From: Bacilli bacterium
GTDB lineage: Bacteria > Bacillota_I > Bacilli_A > RF39 > UBA660
Direction: 5' to 3'
Assembly (NCBI GenBank): GCA_017484065.1
Contig: JAFUTX010000013.1
Coordinates: 1 to 64,000, forward strand
DNA length: 64,000 nt
In this document: one piece after another, positions 1 through 7,625 of the stretch
How the letters are laid out: each line of letters starts with the position of its first letter
Position numbering within the stretch: position 1 is the first letter of the stretch
Notes under the pieces: model-generated
Seen by the model: the letters and a program-made list of their open reading frames with translations, nothing else
Told to the model about the DNA's origin: nothing
Databases searched by the model: none
Translations under genes and position numbers: made by a program

Positions 1-64
1 GTTCTATTATTTTATATTTTTCTTCCGCAGTCCATTGTTTATATTTTTGACCTTTCTTAGCCAT
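1..64 (-). CDS. Transposase OrfA N-terminus (IS3-type helix-turn-helix protein), partial
   Basis: Only the first 21 codons lie in the window; they read MAKKGQKYKQWTAEEKYKII and then run off the edge. A strong ribosome binding site (AAAGGAG) lies about 8 bases upstream of the ATG at 64. Short basic N-termini with a Lys-Gly-Gln-Lys start are typical of OrfA proteins of the IS150 group, which bind the element ends through a helix-turn-helix. The call rests on this short start plus the IS-like end at 124. Confidence 0.55.
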   Translation of the reverse strand, partial: MAKKGQKYKQWTAEEKYKIIE

Positions 65-124
65 ATAATCATCTCCTTTAATTTATTATAACAAAAAAAT
101 GCAGACAACTTTTTTGTGTCTACA
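1..124 (-). mobile_element. End of an IS3-family (IS150-like) insertion sequence, cut by the window edge
   Basis: Read on the minus strand the element would begin at 124 with TGTAGACACAAAAAAG, a TG-starting terminal sequence of the kind seen at IS3-family ends. It is followed about 60 bases later by an orfA-like start. The terminal stretch contains AGAC and GTCT arms that could pair. Only one end is visible, so neither the second inverted repeat nor a target duplication can be checked. Confidence 0.55.
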
Positions 125-159
125 TTTATCTTACAACTTCAATTTATTCTGTACTTAAA

Positions 160-1266
160 TTATTTAAGTTTTTTAGCTAATGTTTTAGGTTTATCTTCTT
201 GATAAGACAAATCAGTATTATAATCATTGGTTATTTCCAAATCATTAGAAATAGTTACTTTATTATTAGTTTCATTAATATCAGTATTATTCATATCATG
301 TTTTAGCATTTCTAATTGTAATCTAGCTTCTGATAACTGAATTTTAGTATTAAATATTTCTTTATCAAATCTTTCAATATTATTTTCTTCTGAATTTGTA
401 ACTATTTTACTTACCTTAGTTTTTTCTGGTAATGCATCATCGCCTAGCTCGTTATTGATTTTCTTAAATACATTTTTATAAGTATTATCATTTTGTATAA
501 TATAACCAGCTGTAACAGTAGCTCCTAAAATTAAAGGTATAAATATATTTAACAAGCTAGATCCTTGTTTCAATATACTTCCAACCGCTATATTAGGTGC
601 AGACCATATCATCATAACCATTACTCCACCAAGTATTCCATGAGTAATCATATCGTCATATTTATTAAAATTATTTCTAACGCTAGAAAATTTTTCCTTT
701 AAAACATTCTTTGTAGATAATAGTTCTAATTCTTTATTCTTTTCTTCTACTAGTTTTTCTAATTCTTCTTGACTGTCAGAATTATCTTTTTTGCTTAAAT
801 TGAACTCTTTACCTAAAGATTCTATAACTTCTTCTTTTGCTACTACGTTCTTAAATGTGCTAGCTAAAACATCATTTTTATTCTCTAATTTAACCTTTTC
901 AATTTCATTTCTAATCTTTTCTTCAAGTAATTTCTCATTTGTAATTGCATCAGATTCTTTCTTCAATTGCTTTTTTAACTTGCTTTTCTTGTATAGCATA
1001 TTTTCACTAATTACACCAATAGTTAATGGTACACCTAAAGTAATCAAATGAATTAAATTAATATTCGTTAATATTTCTAATTTGATTAGTGACATTGAAA
1101 CCATAGTTAAAATTAGCCAGGGAAGCATTGAAAATGCTGCTACATTAGTTAATCTTCTTTCAAATGAATTTAAACTTATTGCATGTATTTTTTTATCTAG
1201 TTCATCAATTTTGTTTTTATTTTCTTGATATTCTTCTGCTATTCTATCTTTTATATCTTTATACAT
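160..1266 (-). CDS. Coiled-coil membrane protein of unknown function
   Basis: A 368-residue protein that I do not assign to a family. It has a short charged N-terminus, two hydrophobic segments at about residues 44-90, a long Lys/Glu-rich coiled coil (about 95-200), two more hydrophobic segments (about 208-258), then a second charged coiled-coil tail. This hairpin-coil-hairpin layout suggests a structural or scaffolding role at the membrane. The ATG at 1266 is chosen over the upstream TTG because AGGAGG lies 8 bases before it. No enzyme motif is visible. Confidence 0.7.
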   Translation of the reverse strand: MYKDIKDRIAEEYQENKNKIDELDKKIHAISLNSFERRLTNVAAFSMLPWLILTMVSMSLIKLEILTNINLIHLITLGVPLTIGVISENMLYKKSKLKKQLKKESDAITNEKLLEEKIRNEIEKVKLENKNDVLASTFKNVVAKEEVIESLGKEFNLSKKDNSDSQEELEKLVEEKNKELELLSTKNVLKEKFSSVRNNFNKYDDMITHGILGGVMVMMIWSAPNIAVGSILKQGSSLLNIFIPLILGATVTAGYIIQNDNTYKNVFKKINNELGDDALPEKTKVSKIVTNSEENNIERFDKEIFNTKIQLSEARLQLEMLKHDMNNTDINETNNKVTISNDLEITNDYNTDLSYQEDKPKTLAKKLK

Positions 1267-1291
1267 TATCAAAACCTCCTACTTAAATTAT

Positions 1292-2044
1292 TTAACAAGC
1301 CTCTTCACTTGTACAAAATGTTTGTTCATTTTCTTTATTTATACTATCAACTAATTCATTATATATAGTATATAACTCATTTTTTTGATTTCTTGTTAAA
1401 TTACTAAATTCATTAGTATTAGAATCTACTGTCTTTTGATGGATTGATTTAATCTCCCCATTTTTTATAGCAATTACAGTTGGAACTTCTACTCTCTTCT
1501 CTCCAATAGGATAACTATTACCAGAATTATCATTTATAACATAATCTTGTAAATATGTATCTAGATTTTCTAATAGTTTTTGGTAACCATCTTGAGCTTC
1601 TATAGTTTTAATTAATTCGCCATTTTCTACAATATAATTATCTCTTATTTCATACATATTTAAATAATAAATAGTATCAACATTTTTATCTCTTGCCGTA
1701 GTTAATAAAACATTAATAGCATTTCTACACATATTTGATTCAGAATAGCCTAAATAAACAATGCCAGTACCATTCTCAAGCATATTATTAAGTTCATCTA
1801 AACTTATATATTTAATTGGATTTTTTTCTTCTATTTGTAAAGTTAAGTAATTATATCTAGTATTATTGATTCTTTTATTATTTAATGCTTCATATTCACT
1901 TTTAAATCTATTAGAATCAACATTTTTATTTTCTTCTACTTGAGGGGCATCCTTCTGTTTTATTACTAGATATCCTCCTAAACCAATTGTAATAAAAATA
2001 ATTATCATTATAATGACTATAAAGTTTCTTTTATCTTGTTCCAA
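1292..2044 (-). CDS. Membrane-anchored thioredoxin-like protein with degenerate active site
   Basis: A 250-residue protein with one N-terminal membrane anchor (about residues 8-28) and an extracytoplasmic domain. It matches the lipoprotein at 3658-4347 along its length: FKSEYEALN aligns with FKKEYESMN, and YPIGEKRVEVPTVI with IAVGEKRIYAPNFI. The paralogue has a CPWC redox motif; here the same place reads SNMC, so only the second Cys remains. It is therefore unlikely to be a dithiol oxidoreductase. Two further Cys lie at the extreme C-terminus (TFCTSEEAC). The start is a TTG at 2044 with AGGATG upstream; no ATG is available. Confidence 0.65.
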   Translation of the reverse strand: MEQDKRNFIVIIMIIIFITIGLGGYLVIKQKDAPQVEENKNVDSNRFKSEYEALNNKRINNTRYNYLTLQIEEKNPIKYISLDELNNMLENGTGIVYLGYSESNMCRNAINVLLTTARDKNVDTIYYLNMYEIRDNYIVENGELIKTIEAQDGYQKLLENLDTYLQDYVINDNSGNSYPIGEKRVEVPTVIAIKNGEIKSIHQKTVDSNTNEFSNLTRNQKNELYTIYNELVDSINKENEQTFCTSEEAC

Positions 2045-2155
2045 CTAAATCACATCCTACCAAAAATTTTATCTCATTTTGTAGTTATTTGCAACTTTTT
2101 GAATATTACTATCATTAAATTGTCATGATTTTAACACTTTTTTATACACTTTTTA

Positions 2156-2184
2156 TTGCAAAGATTATTTTTATTTGCTATAAT
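2156..2184 (+). promoter_or_regulatory. Sigma-A type promoter of tRNA-Met
   Basis: TTGCAA at 2156-2161 and TATAAT at 2179-2184 are separated by 17 bases, a near-consensus housekeeping promoter. The tRNA begins 11 bases after the -10 box, so the leader is very short. The 2045-2363 gap between protein genes holds this promoter, the tRNA, its terminator and the next promoter. Confidence 0.8.
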
Positions 2185-2195
2185 CTATTTGTCAT

Positions 2196-2272
2196 GGCGA
2201 TGTAGCTCAGCTGGCTAGAGCGACCGGTTCATACCCGGTAGGTCGGGGGTTCGATCCCCTCCGTCGCTACCA
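2196..2272 (+). tRNA. tRNA-Met (anticodon CAT), elongator type
   Basis: The 77-base cloverleaf is complete. The acceptor arm GGCGATG pairs with CGTCGCT, the D arm is GCTC/GAGC, and the anticodon arm ACCGG/CCGGT carries loop TTCATAC. The T arm is GGGGG/CCCCT with GTTCGAT, and CCA is encoded at 2270-2272. The paired first acceptor position (G-U) argues against initiator tRNA-fMet, and the body matches Bacillus-type elongator tRNA-Met. Lysidine-modified tRNA-Ile(CAT) is the alternative but has a different acceptor stem. Confidence 0.95.
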
Positions 2273-2283
2273 TTAAGTATTTA

Positions 2284-2312
2284 AACTCGAATTTATTTCG
2301 AGTTTTTTCTTT
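2284..2312 (+). terminator. Intrinsic terminator after tRNA-Met
   Basis: AACTCGAA at 2284-2291 pairs with TTCGAGTT at 2297-2304, and a T-rich run follows. Confidence 0.85.
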
Positions 2313-2340
2313 TTACAAAATTATATATCAATGATATAAT
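2312..2340 (+). promoter_or_regulatory. Promoter of the DUF218 membrane protein gene
   Basis: TTTACA at 2312-2317 and TATAAT at 2335-2340 are spaced 17 bases apart. A ribosome binding site (AAAGGAGGA) and the ATG at 2364 follow. The -35 box overlaps the end of the tRNA terminator. Confidence 0.65.
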
Positions 2341-2363
2341 TCATTTAAGAAAAAGGAGGACTA

Positions 2364-3593
2364 ATGAAAAAGAAACAAATTATATATTTAATTATAACTA
2401 TTCTATTTATTATTACTTCTATAATTATCTTAAAACATACTGATCTTACTAATAATGTAGCACTTAGTAAATCAATTCAAATTATCATTATACTCGCCTT
2501 ATTAAGAATATCATACGGCTGTACATTATATATTAGAAGACAATATAGTGAGAAGAAATACTCTTATAGCATAATAATGAATTTAGGATTACTACTATTT
2601 ATAATTATCAATATATTAAGACAAATAAATTTATTGATAAACAATTGGCATATTTTAAACATCAATGATATATATAACAACACTATTGAATCATTTTCTT
2701 TTTTTGCAACATTAACTCTTCCATGTATTGCAGTATTATCTATTTATAGTATCATTACCAATATCATTTTAATAAAAAGAGAGAGATTTACTTATAAAAA
2801 CTTCTTAGGTATATTTCTAGGTTTATTTGCTTTAATTGGTTTATTTGGTACCCAAGCAATATATTTAATAACTGATGCTATATTAAAAGGAAATAAACTA
2901 ATAATAATAAAGAAATTTTTTGATATCATAATCAATGTTACTTTATCATACTTTTATACATTAATAATAGCTACATTATATTGTAATATCAAAGCTTCTA
3001 CTCATACTCCTAGTTATGATAAAGATTATATTATAATTTTAGGATGTATGATTAATAAAGATGGCTCTCTTACACCATTACTAAAATCGAGAGTTGATAA
3101 AGCTATTGAGTTTGCTAAAAAACAAAAGGCTGCAACTGGTAAAGATGTTATATTTATGCCATCAGGTGGCCAAGGTAGTGATGAAGTTATGTCAGAAGCT
3201 GATGCTATGAAAAACTATTTAATAAAGCAAGGTATTGATAAAAAACATATCTTAGTAGAAAATAAATCAACTAATACAATTGAGAACATGAAATTTTCTA
3301 ATAAAATAATTATAGATAATACTAAAGATGCTAAAATTAGTTTTTCTACTACTAATTATCATGTATTTAGAAGTGGTGTTATTGCTAACAATTGTGGCAT
3401 TGATTGTGAAGGTATGGGAAGTAAAACCAAATGGTATTTTTATACTAATGCCTTAATACGAGAATTTATAGCCAACCTGGTACAAGAGCGGAAAAAACAT
3501 ATTGCATTAATTATTTTAATGAATATTTCGATAATAATATTAGTATTAATCGGATACTACTATAACTTAATTAATATTAATTTTATTAATTGA
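2364..3593 (+). CDS. DUF218 (YdcF/ElyC-like) polytopic membrane protein
   Basis: The 409-residue protein has about six N-terminal membrane segments (residues 5-210), a DUF218 domain at about 220-365 and a last membrane segment at about 375-400. Family features visible are DYIIILGCMINKDG, then LLKSRVDKAIEFAKK, MPSGGQGSDEVMSEADAM and ENKSTNTIENM. DUF218 proteins such as ElyC and SanA act at the envelope and are linked to lipid-carrier and cell-wall metabolism; the exact reaction here is unknown. It has its own promoter and ribosome binding site and is not obviously in an operon with its neighbour. Confidence 0.8.
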   Translation: MKKKQIIYLIITILFIITSIIILKHTDLTNNVALSKSIQIIIILALLRISYGCTLYIRRQYSEKKYSYSIIMNLGLLLFIIINILRQINLLINNWHILNINDIYNNTIESFSFFATLTLPCIAVLSIYSIITNIILIKRERFTYKNFLGIFLGLFALIGLFGTQAIYLITDAILKGNKLIIIKKFFDIIINVTLSYFYTLIIATLYCNIKASTHTPSYDKDYIIILGCMINKDGSLTPLLKSRVDKAIEFAKKQKAATGKDVIFMPSGGQGSDEVMSEADAMKNYLIKQGIDKKHILVENKSTNTIENMKFSNKIIIDNTKDAKISFSTTNYHVFRSGVIANNCGIDCEGMGSKTKWYFYTNALIREFIANLVQERKKHIALIILMNISIIILVLIGYYYNLININFIN

Positions 3594-3657
3594 TATATTG
3601 CTATTTATTAAAAATTAGATTAGACTATTACTAGAAAAGGAGTAAGTATAAAGAAGT

Positions 3658-4347
3658 ATGAAAAAGAAAGTTTTTACAATACTATTATTAGTATTAATAA
3701 CATTTAGTTTATCAAGTTGTAATAAGCAAGAAAAAGAACAAAATAAAGAAAGTGCAATTGCTTTTAAAAAAGAATATGAATCAATGAATGGAAAAACTAA
3801 TAAAAACGATAAAGCTTATCGTTCAGTAACAATTGATGAAGATAATCCTTTTGAAAAAGTTACTGCTAAAGATATTCTAGAAAAAATCAATAATAAAGAA
3901 ACATTTTATGTATACTTTGGTGACAAATTATGTCCTTGGTGTCGTTCAGTAATTGAACAAGCAATTAAAGTAGCAAAAGATAAAAAGATTGATAAAATCT
4001 ATTATGTAAATATTTGGGATGATGAAGGTAATGAAATACTTAGGGATAAATATGAACTAGAAAATAATAAACCAACAAAAACAATTGATGGAACTAAAGA
4101 ATATTATGAATTATTAGATAAGTTTAAAAAAGTTTTATCAGATTACACCTTAACAGATAAAAATAATAAAAAAATTGCAGTTGGAGAAAAAAGAATTTAT
4201 GCCCCTAACTTCATCTACGTAAATAAAGGTGAAGCTAAAAAATTAGTTACCGGTAATAGTGATTTACAGACTGACGCTTATCAAGAACTATCTGAAGATA
4301 TACTAAATGATGAAAAAAATATTTTTAACGATTTTTTCACAAACTAA
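3658..4347 (+). CDS. Thioredoxin-fold lipoprotein with CPWC motif
   Basis: The 229-residue product begins with a lipoprotein signal (MKKKVFTILL, lipobox LSSC at about residue 21), so it should be tethered outside the membrane. A thioredoxin-like domain follows: FYVYFGDKLCPWCRSVIEQA carries the CxxC redox pair and APNFIYVNKG sits where thioredoxins have the cis-Pro loop. A role in disulfide handling or metal reduction at the surface is inferred. The purine-rich AAAGGAG lies unusually far (about 17 bases) from the ATG. The paralogue at 1292-2044 has lost the first Cys. Confidence 0.8.
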   Translation: MKKKVFTILLLVLITFSLSSCNKQEKEQNKESAIAFKKEYESMNGKTNKNDKAYRSVTIDEDNPFEKVTAKDILEKINNKETFYVYFGDKLCPWCRSVIEQAIKVAKDKKIDKIYYVNIWDDEGNEILRDKYELENNKPTKTIDGTKEYYELLDKFKKVLSDYTLTDKNNKKIAVGEKRIYAPNFIYVNKGEAKKLVTGNSDLQTDAYQELSEDILNDEKNIFNDFFTN

Positions 4348-4372
4348 AAGACTGATTACTCAGTCTTTTTTA
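4346..4372. terminator. Bidirectional intrinsic terminator
   Basis: AAAAGACTGA at 4346-4355 pairs with TCAGTCTTTT at 4360-4369, with A and T runs on either side. It serves the lipoprotein gene on the plus strand and the convergent PDZ-protease gene, whose stop codon lies inside the hairpin. Confidence 0.85.
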
Positions 4373-5369
4373 AATACTCTATTGCGTCACTTAATGTTTC
4401 TACAGATACAACTTTAATCTTTAATTTATTATTCTTTACTACTTTTGTAGCTTCTTTATAATTATCTTTAGGACATAGGAATATGTCTGCATCATTTTTT
4501 GCTGCCCCTAATACTTTATATTTTACTCCACCTATCTCTCCTACTTTACCATCACTATTAATTGTTCCAGTACCAATGATATTACGTCCTTTAACTAAAT
4601 CAATATCATTTAAATTATCATAAATAGATAGAGCCATCATTAAGCCCCCACTAGGGCCTGATTCACTCGATTTAGTTTTTATTTCAACTGTCGGATCAGT
4701 TTCTATATCATAATCAGTAATAGTCGCCAGTCCTATTTTAGTTTCGCCATTTTCTTCTTTGTATGTCTTAGCTGTAGCTTTTATTTTTTTATCATTTCTT
4801 AATACTTCTAAATTAACTATTTCTCCACTATTTAATTCTGTTATAATTTTCTTAATTTCTTCTAAATTAGTAACTTTATTATCATTAACTTCTATTATTT
4901 TATCAAATAATTCAATATCAGTATCAGCTTTATCACTAATATACATAACATTCAATTCATAATCTTTTATTTTATAATTTTTATCACTTATGTTAAATGC
5001 TGCAAGTATAGCATTATCTACTGCTTCTTCTAATTGTAATTTATTGATTTTGTTTAATTCAGTTAAAGATTCATTATCATATGTTATATCTTCTATTTTA
5101 ACTAAATCCCAATTAGGAATAATGTAAGAAAGTAACACAAAGGGTATATTACCTTTAAGTTGCTTCACATAAGCCATAGATAAAGTTCCATTTATATTGT
5201 TATTATCCCCTACTGTAATCCGTTTATTTAAATCTATAGCTCCACCTGGAGTATTTACAACATATGGTGTTTGAATAAAGAATAAAGCTATAAGCAATCC
5301 ATATATAATAATTGTCTTTATATTATCTAAAATAAAATGTTTAATATTTTCATATGATTTATTAATCAT
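4356..5369 (-). CDS. PDZ-Lon membrane protease, YlbL-like
   Basis: The 337-residue protein has one N-terminal membrane segment (about residues 13-33), a PDZ domain (about 115-200, ELFDKIIEVNDNKV) and a C-terminal Lon-type protease domain. The catalytic Ser lies in SGPSGGLMMAL and the paired Lys in GVKYKVLGA, with GTGTINSDGKVGEIGG between them. Domain order and length match Bacillus YlbL. YlbL-type proteases cut membrane-bound regulators, for example division inhibitors made in DNA damage. It is divergent from the ylbJ-like gene next door; ylbJ and ylbL are also near neighbours in Bacillus. Confidence 0.85.
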   Translation of the reverse strand: MINKSYENIKHFILDNIKTIIIYGLLIALFFIQTPYVVNTPGGAIDLNKRITVGDNNNINGTLSMAYVKQLKGNIPFVLLSYIIPNWDLVKIEDITYDNESLTELNKINKLQLEEAVDNAILAAFNISDKNYKIKDYELNVMYISDKADTDIELFDKIIEVNDNKVTNLEEIKKIITELNSGEIVNLEVLRNDKKIKATAKTYKEENGETKIGLATITDYDIETDPTVEIKTKSSESGPSGGLMMALSIYDNLNDIDLVKGRNIIGTGTINSDGKVGEIGGVKYKVLGAAKNDADIFLCPKDNYKEATKVVKNNKLKIKVVSVETLSDAIEYLKKTE

Positions 5370-5413
5370 TATTTATTATCACCTAGTTCATTATATCAAA
5401 TTATGGAGCAAAT

Positions 5414-6328
5414 ATGAAAAAGAAAATAATTAATTTATTTATTATAGTATTTATATTTTTAATAATTATATTTATGTTTAAAAATCCGATTCTTATTAAA
5501 GATGACGTCATATCTAGTGTAAGTTTATGGCTTACTAAAGTGTTCCCTACACTATTTCCTATGCTTATTTTAAATGATATTTTAATCAGTTGTGGTTTGC
5601 CAGAATTATTTAAGAAGTATTTTTCTAAATTTAGTAATAAAATATTTAATTTATCAGGTAGTGGCAGTTATTTATTATTTATGTCAATGATAAGTGGAAC
5701 ACCAGCTAATGCTTATATTTTAAAAGAATTATATAATAGTAGTAATATTAGTCTAGAAGAAGCTAATAAAGTTATCTACTATTGTTATTTTTCTAATCCA
5801 ATGTTTCTATATACAATGTTATCTTTAATGTTTAATGACCAATATATAATTATTTGCATTATTTTAGCTCACTATAGTTCTAATATAATCATTGGATTAT
5901 TAATTAGAAATAATTGTATAGTAACTTATAGTACGAATATATCTAGAGCCAAAAAAATCAATTTAACTAAAACTATTCAAAAAGGGATGGATACAATGAT
6001 TATTGTACTTGGTACAATTACTGTTTATAGTTTATTAGGCATAATTATAATTAATATATTTAGATTAAATAGATTAAGCATATTTACCGGCTTTTTAGAA
6101 ATAACTGAAGGATTAAACATGCTTTCTAAAATATCACTAAATACTTATATCAAAATAGTGTTTAGCATAAGTATAATATCTTTTGGAGGTTTAAGTATCC
6201 ATAGCCAAATAAAAAGTATCATAAACGATACTCCTATTAGTTATAAAAATTTCTTATGTGGTAGATTTTATCAAGTAATAATATCAATTATAATAGTTAG
6301 TATTTTATACTTTTTTCATATATGTTAA
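5414..6328 (+). CDS. YlbJ-like integral membrane protein (nucleoside-recognition/gate family)
   Basis: The 304-residue protein has about eight membrane segments. VFPTLFPMLILNDILI and MSMISGTPANAYILKELY are the positions of the conserved gate motifs in YlbJ proteins (LFPFxVxxELL and GYPxGAK in typical members). In spore formers YlbJ is a sporulation membrane protein; nothing else in the window points to sporulation, so the role here is open. Its 3' end overlaps the convergent pseudopilin gene by 24 bases. Confidence 0.65.
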   Translation: MKKKIINLFIIVFIFLIIIFMFKNPILIKDDVISSVSLWLTKVFPTLFPMLILNDILISCGLPELFKKYFSKFSNKIFNLSGSGSYLLFMSMISGTPANAYILKELYNSSNISLEEANKVIYYCYFSNPMFLYTMLSLMFNDQYIIICIILAHYSSNIIIGLLIRNNCIVTYSTNISRAKKINLTKTIQKGMDTMIIVLGTITVYSLLGIIIINIFRLNRLSIFTGFLEITEGLNMLSKISLNTYIKIVFSISIISFGGLSIHSQIKSIINDTPISYKNFLCGRFYQVIISIIIVSILYFFHIC

Positions 6329-6874
6329 TTCTATATCATCTATAAAATTTCCTGCTGCGGTAAATGTTTTTACTGGTATAACTATTTTTACAAATTGATA
6401 ACCATTTATTGTAGATATAGCTTCACCACTAGCCATAAGACTTCGATCTGCTTTATAGATTTTAACATTTTGCCAATCATACATAATACCATCTTTTTGA
6501 TTATCATTACTAATAGTCCATGTTTTTTCTAATGTACCATAAGCATTACGTAATTCAATTTTATAATCATAAACGCGGATTTGCCATCCACCATTCCCAA
6601 CTATATTATATGAACGTGAGTCAGAATACTTAGCATGAGTTAATGAAGTAATTTTAGGTTGTTTAATCATATATTCATTAATGTATTTAATAATTTCAGC
6701 TCTTTGTGTTTGGTTATTTATAGCATAGTCTTGACCACTTCTATCATAGTTTACTGTTGCAATCATTTGATATAAAAATAAAAGGATAATAGATATAAGA
6801 GAAATACTTACTATAAGTTCAACTAAAGTTAAACCCTTGTTATTTACAAGACAGATCATCTTTTGCTTCATCAT
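6305..6874 (-). CDS. Type IV pilin-like protein (pseudopilin, GspJ/ComGF-like)
   Basis: A 189-residue protein with the class III signal NNKGLTLVELIVSISLISII, cut after Gly with Glu at +5, then one hydrophobic helix. The rest is a soluble domain (ENTQRAEIIKYINEYM, LEKTWTISNDNQKDGI) like minor pilins of transformation or secretion systems. It overlaps the upstream pseudopilin by 35 bases, so the two are probably translated together. AAGGAGG lies just before the tandem ATGs at 6874. No assembly ATPase lies beside it. Confidence 0.75.
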   Translation of the reverse strand: MMKQKMICLVNNKGLTLVELIVSISLISIILLFLYQMIATVNYDRSGQDYAINNQTQRAEIIKYINEYMIKQPKITSLTHAKYSDSRSYNIVGNGGWQIRVYDYKIELRNAYGTLEKTWTISNDNQKDGIMYDWQNVKIYKADRSLMASGEAISTINGYQFVKIVIPVKTFTAAGNFIDDIELTYMKKV

Positions 6875-7565
6875 ATCCCTCCTTCATATTAATATTTATA
6901 CTAGCGTATGAATAAACACAATTATCTCCTGTACAATATTGACCATTATTAAGATTTTTTCTAAATTTAACAATTAACTGATATTTATCTTTTTGATTTA
7001 GTTCGATATCACTATCATCATTAGCTTTACCATAGTTAGATACATTAGTAATTCCCATCTTCTTTACATAATCAGCTAAGTCAGCATCACCATAAAAACA
7101 TGAACTAAATGAAGATGCTAATTGATATTCCTTTAATCTATCAAGATAACAAAATCTAATAACATATATTCTATCTACAGCTAGCGCAGAACACAAACCA
7201 ATATTCCCATCTTTTAAATTAGAACATTGTATTTCATTTAAAGGAATTGGGCATCCTGTTATTGTTTGATATCCATCCATCTTTTTTATACCATCGCCAT
7301 TTATATATTCTTTGGCACTTTCACTACCAGTCCAACCAATTTGATTCAGTGGTACATCTGTACCTAAAACACCTTTTGCTGTATTATTTTCTATATAATC
7401 TTTTAAATAGTAAACTTTATATATATCAGCCATATCATCATAACGTAATTTTGTTTTTTCTTTATTACTTGAAGTTATAAAATTAGTGTATACCCCCATT
7501 AAAGATATAATAAGTATTGATGTTACAATAATAGTTTCTACTAACACAAATCCCTTTTTCTTCAT
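6840..7565 (-). CDS. Type IV pilin-like protein (pseudopilin, GspI/ComGE-like)
   Basis: The 241-residue protein starts MKKKGFVLVETIIVTSILII, a prepilin signal with cleavage after Gly6 and Glu at +5. The remaining domain is rich in Cys (at least seven, for example GCPIPLNEIQC and CYGDADLA) and may be disulfide-linked once outside. It forms a pair with the overlapping downstream pseudopilin. Its ribosome binding site lies in the 3' arm of the large hairpin at 7569-7621, downstream of polC. Confidence 0.75.
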   Translation of the reverse strand: MKKKGFVLVETIIVTSILIISLMGVYTNFITSSNKEKTKLRYDDMADIYKVYYLKDYIENNTAKGVLGTDVPLNQIGWTGSESAKEYINGDGIKKMDGYQTITGCPIPLNEIQCSNLKDGNIGLCSALAVDRIYVIRFCYLDRLKEYQLASSFSSCFYGDADLADYVKKMGITNVSNYGKANDDSDIELNQKDKYQLIVKFRKNLNNGQYCTGDNCVYSYASININMKEGYDEAKDDLSCK

Positions 7566-7568
7566 ACT

Positions 7569-7621
7569 AAAAGAACCTACTTTCCTATATTATTAAGTAT
7601 AATATATCATAGGTTCTTTTT
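7569..7621 (-). terminator. Terminator hairpin of polC, overlapping the leader of the next gene
   Basis: AAAAGAACCTA at 7569-7579 pairs with TAGGTTCTTTTT at 7610-7621 around a 30-base AT-rich loop. On the minus strand it follows the polC stop and ends in a short T run. The AGTAGG likely used for the pseudopilin start lies in the second arm, so read-through RNA would mask that site. Confidence 0.65.
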
Positions 7622-7625
7622 CAAG

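Noticed and set aside
791-1051. Plus-strand ORF inside the coiled-coil protein gene
   Set aside because: It is a shadow frame on the opposite strand with hydrophobic low-complexity content caused by antisense Lys/Glu codons.
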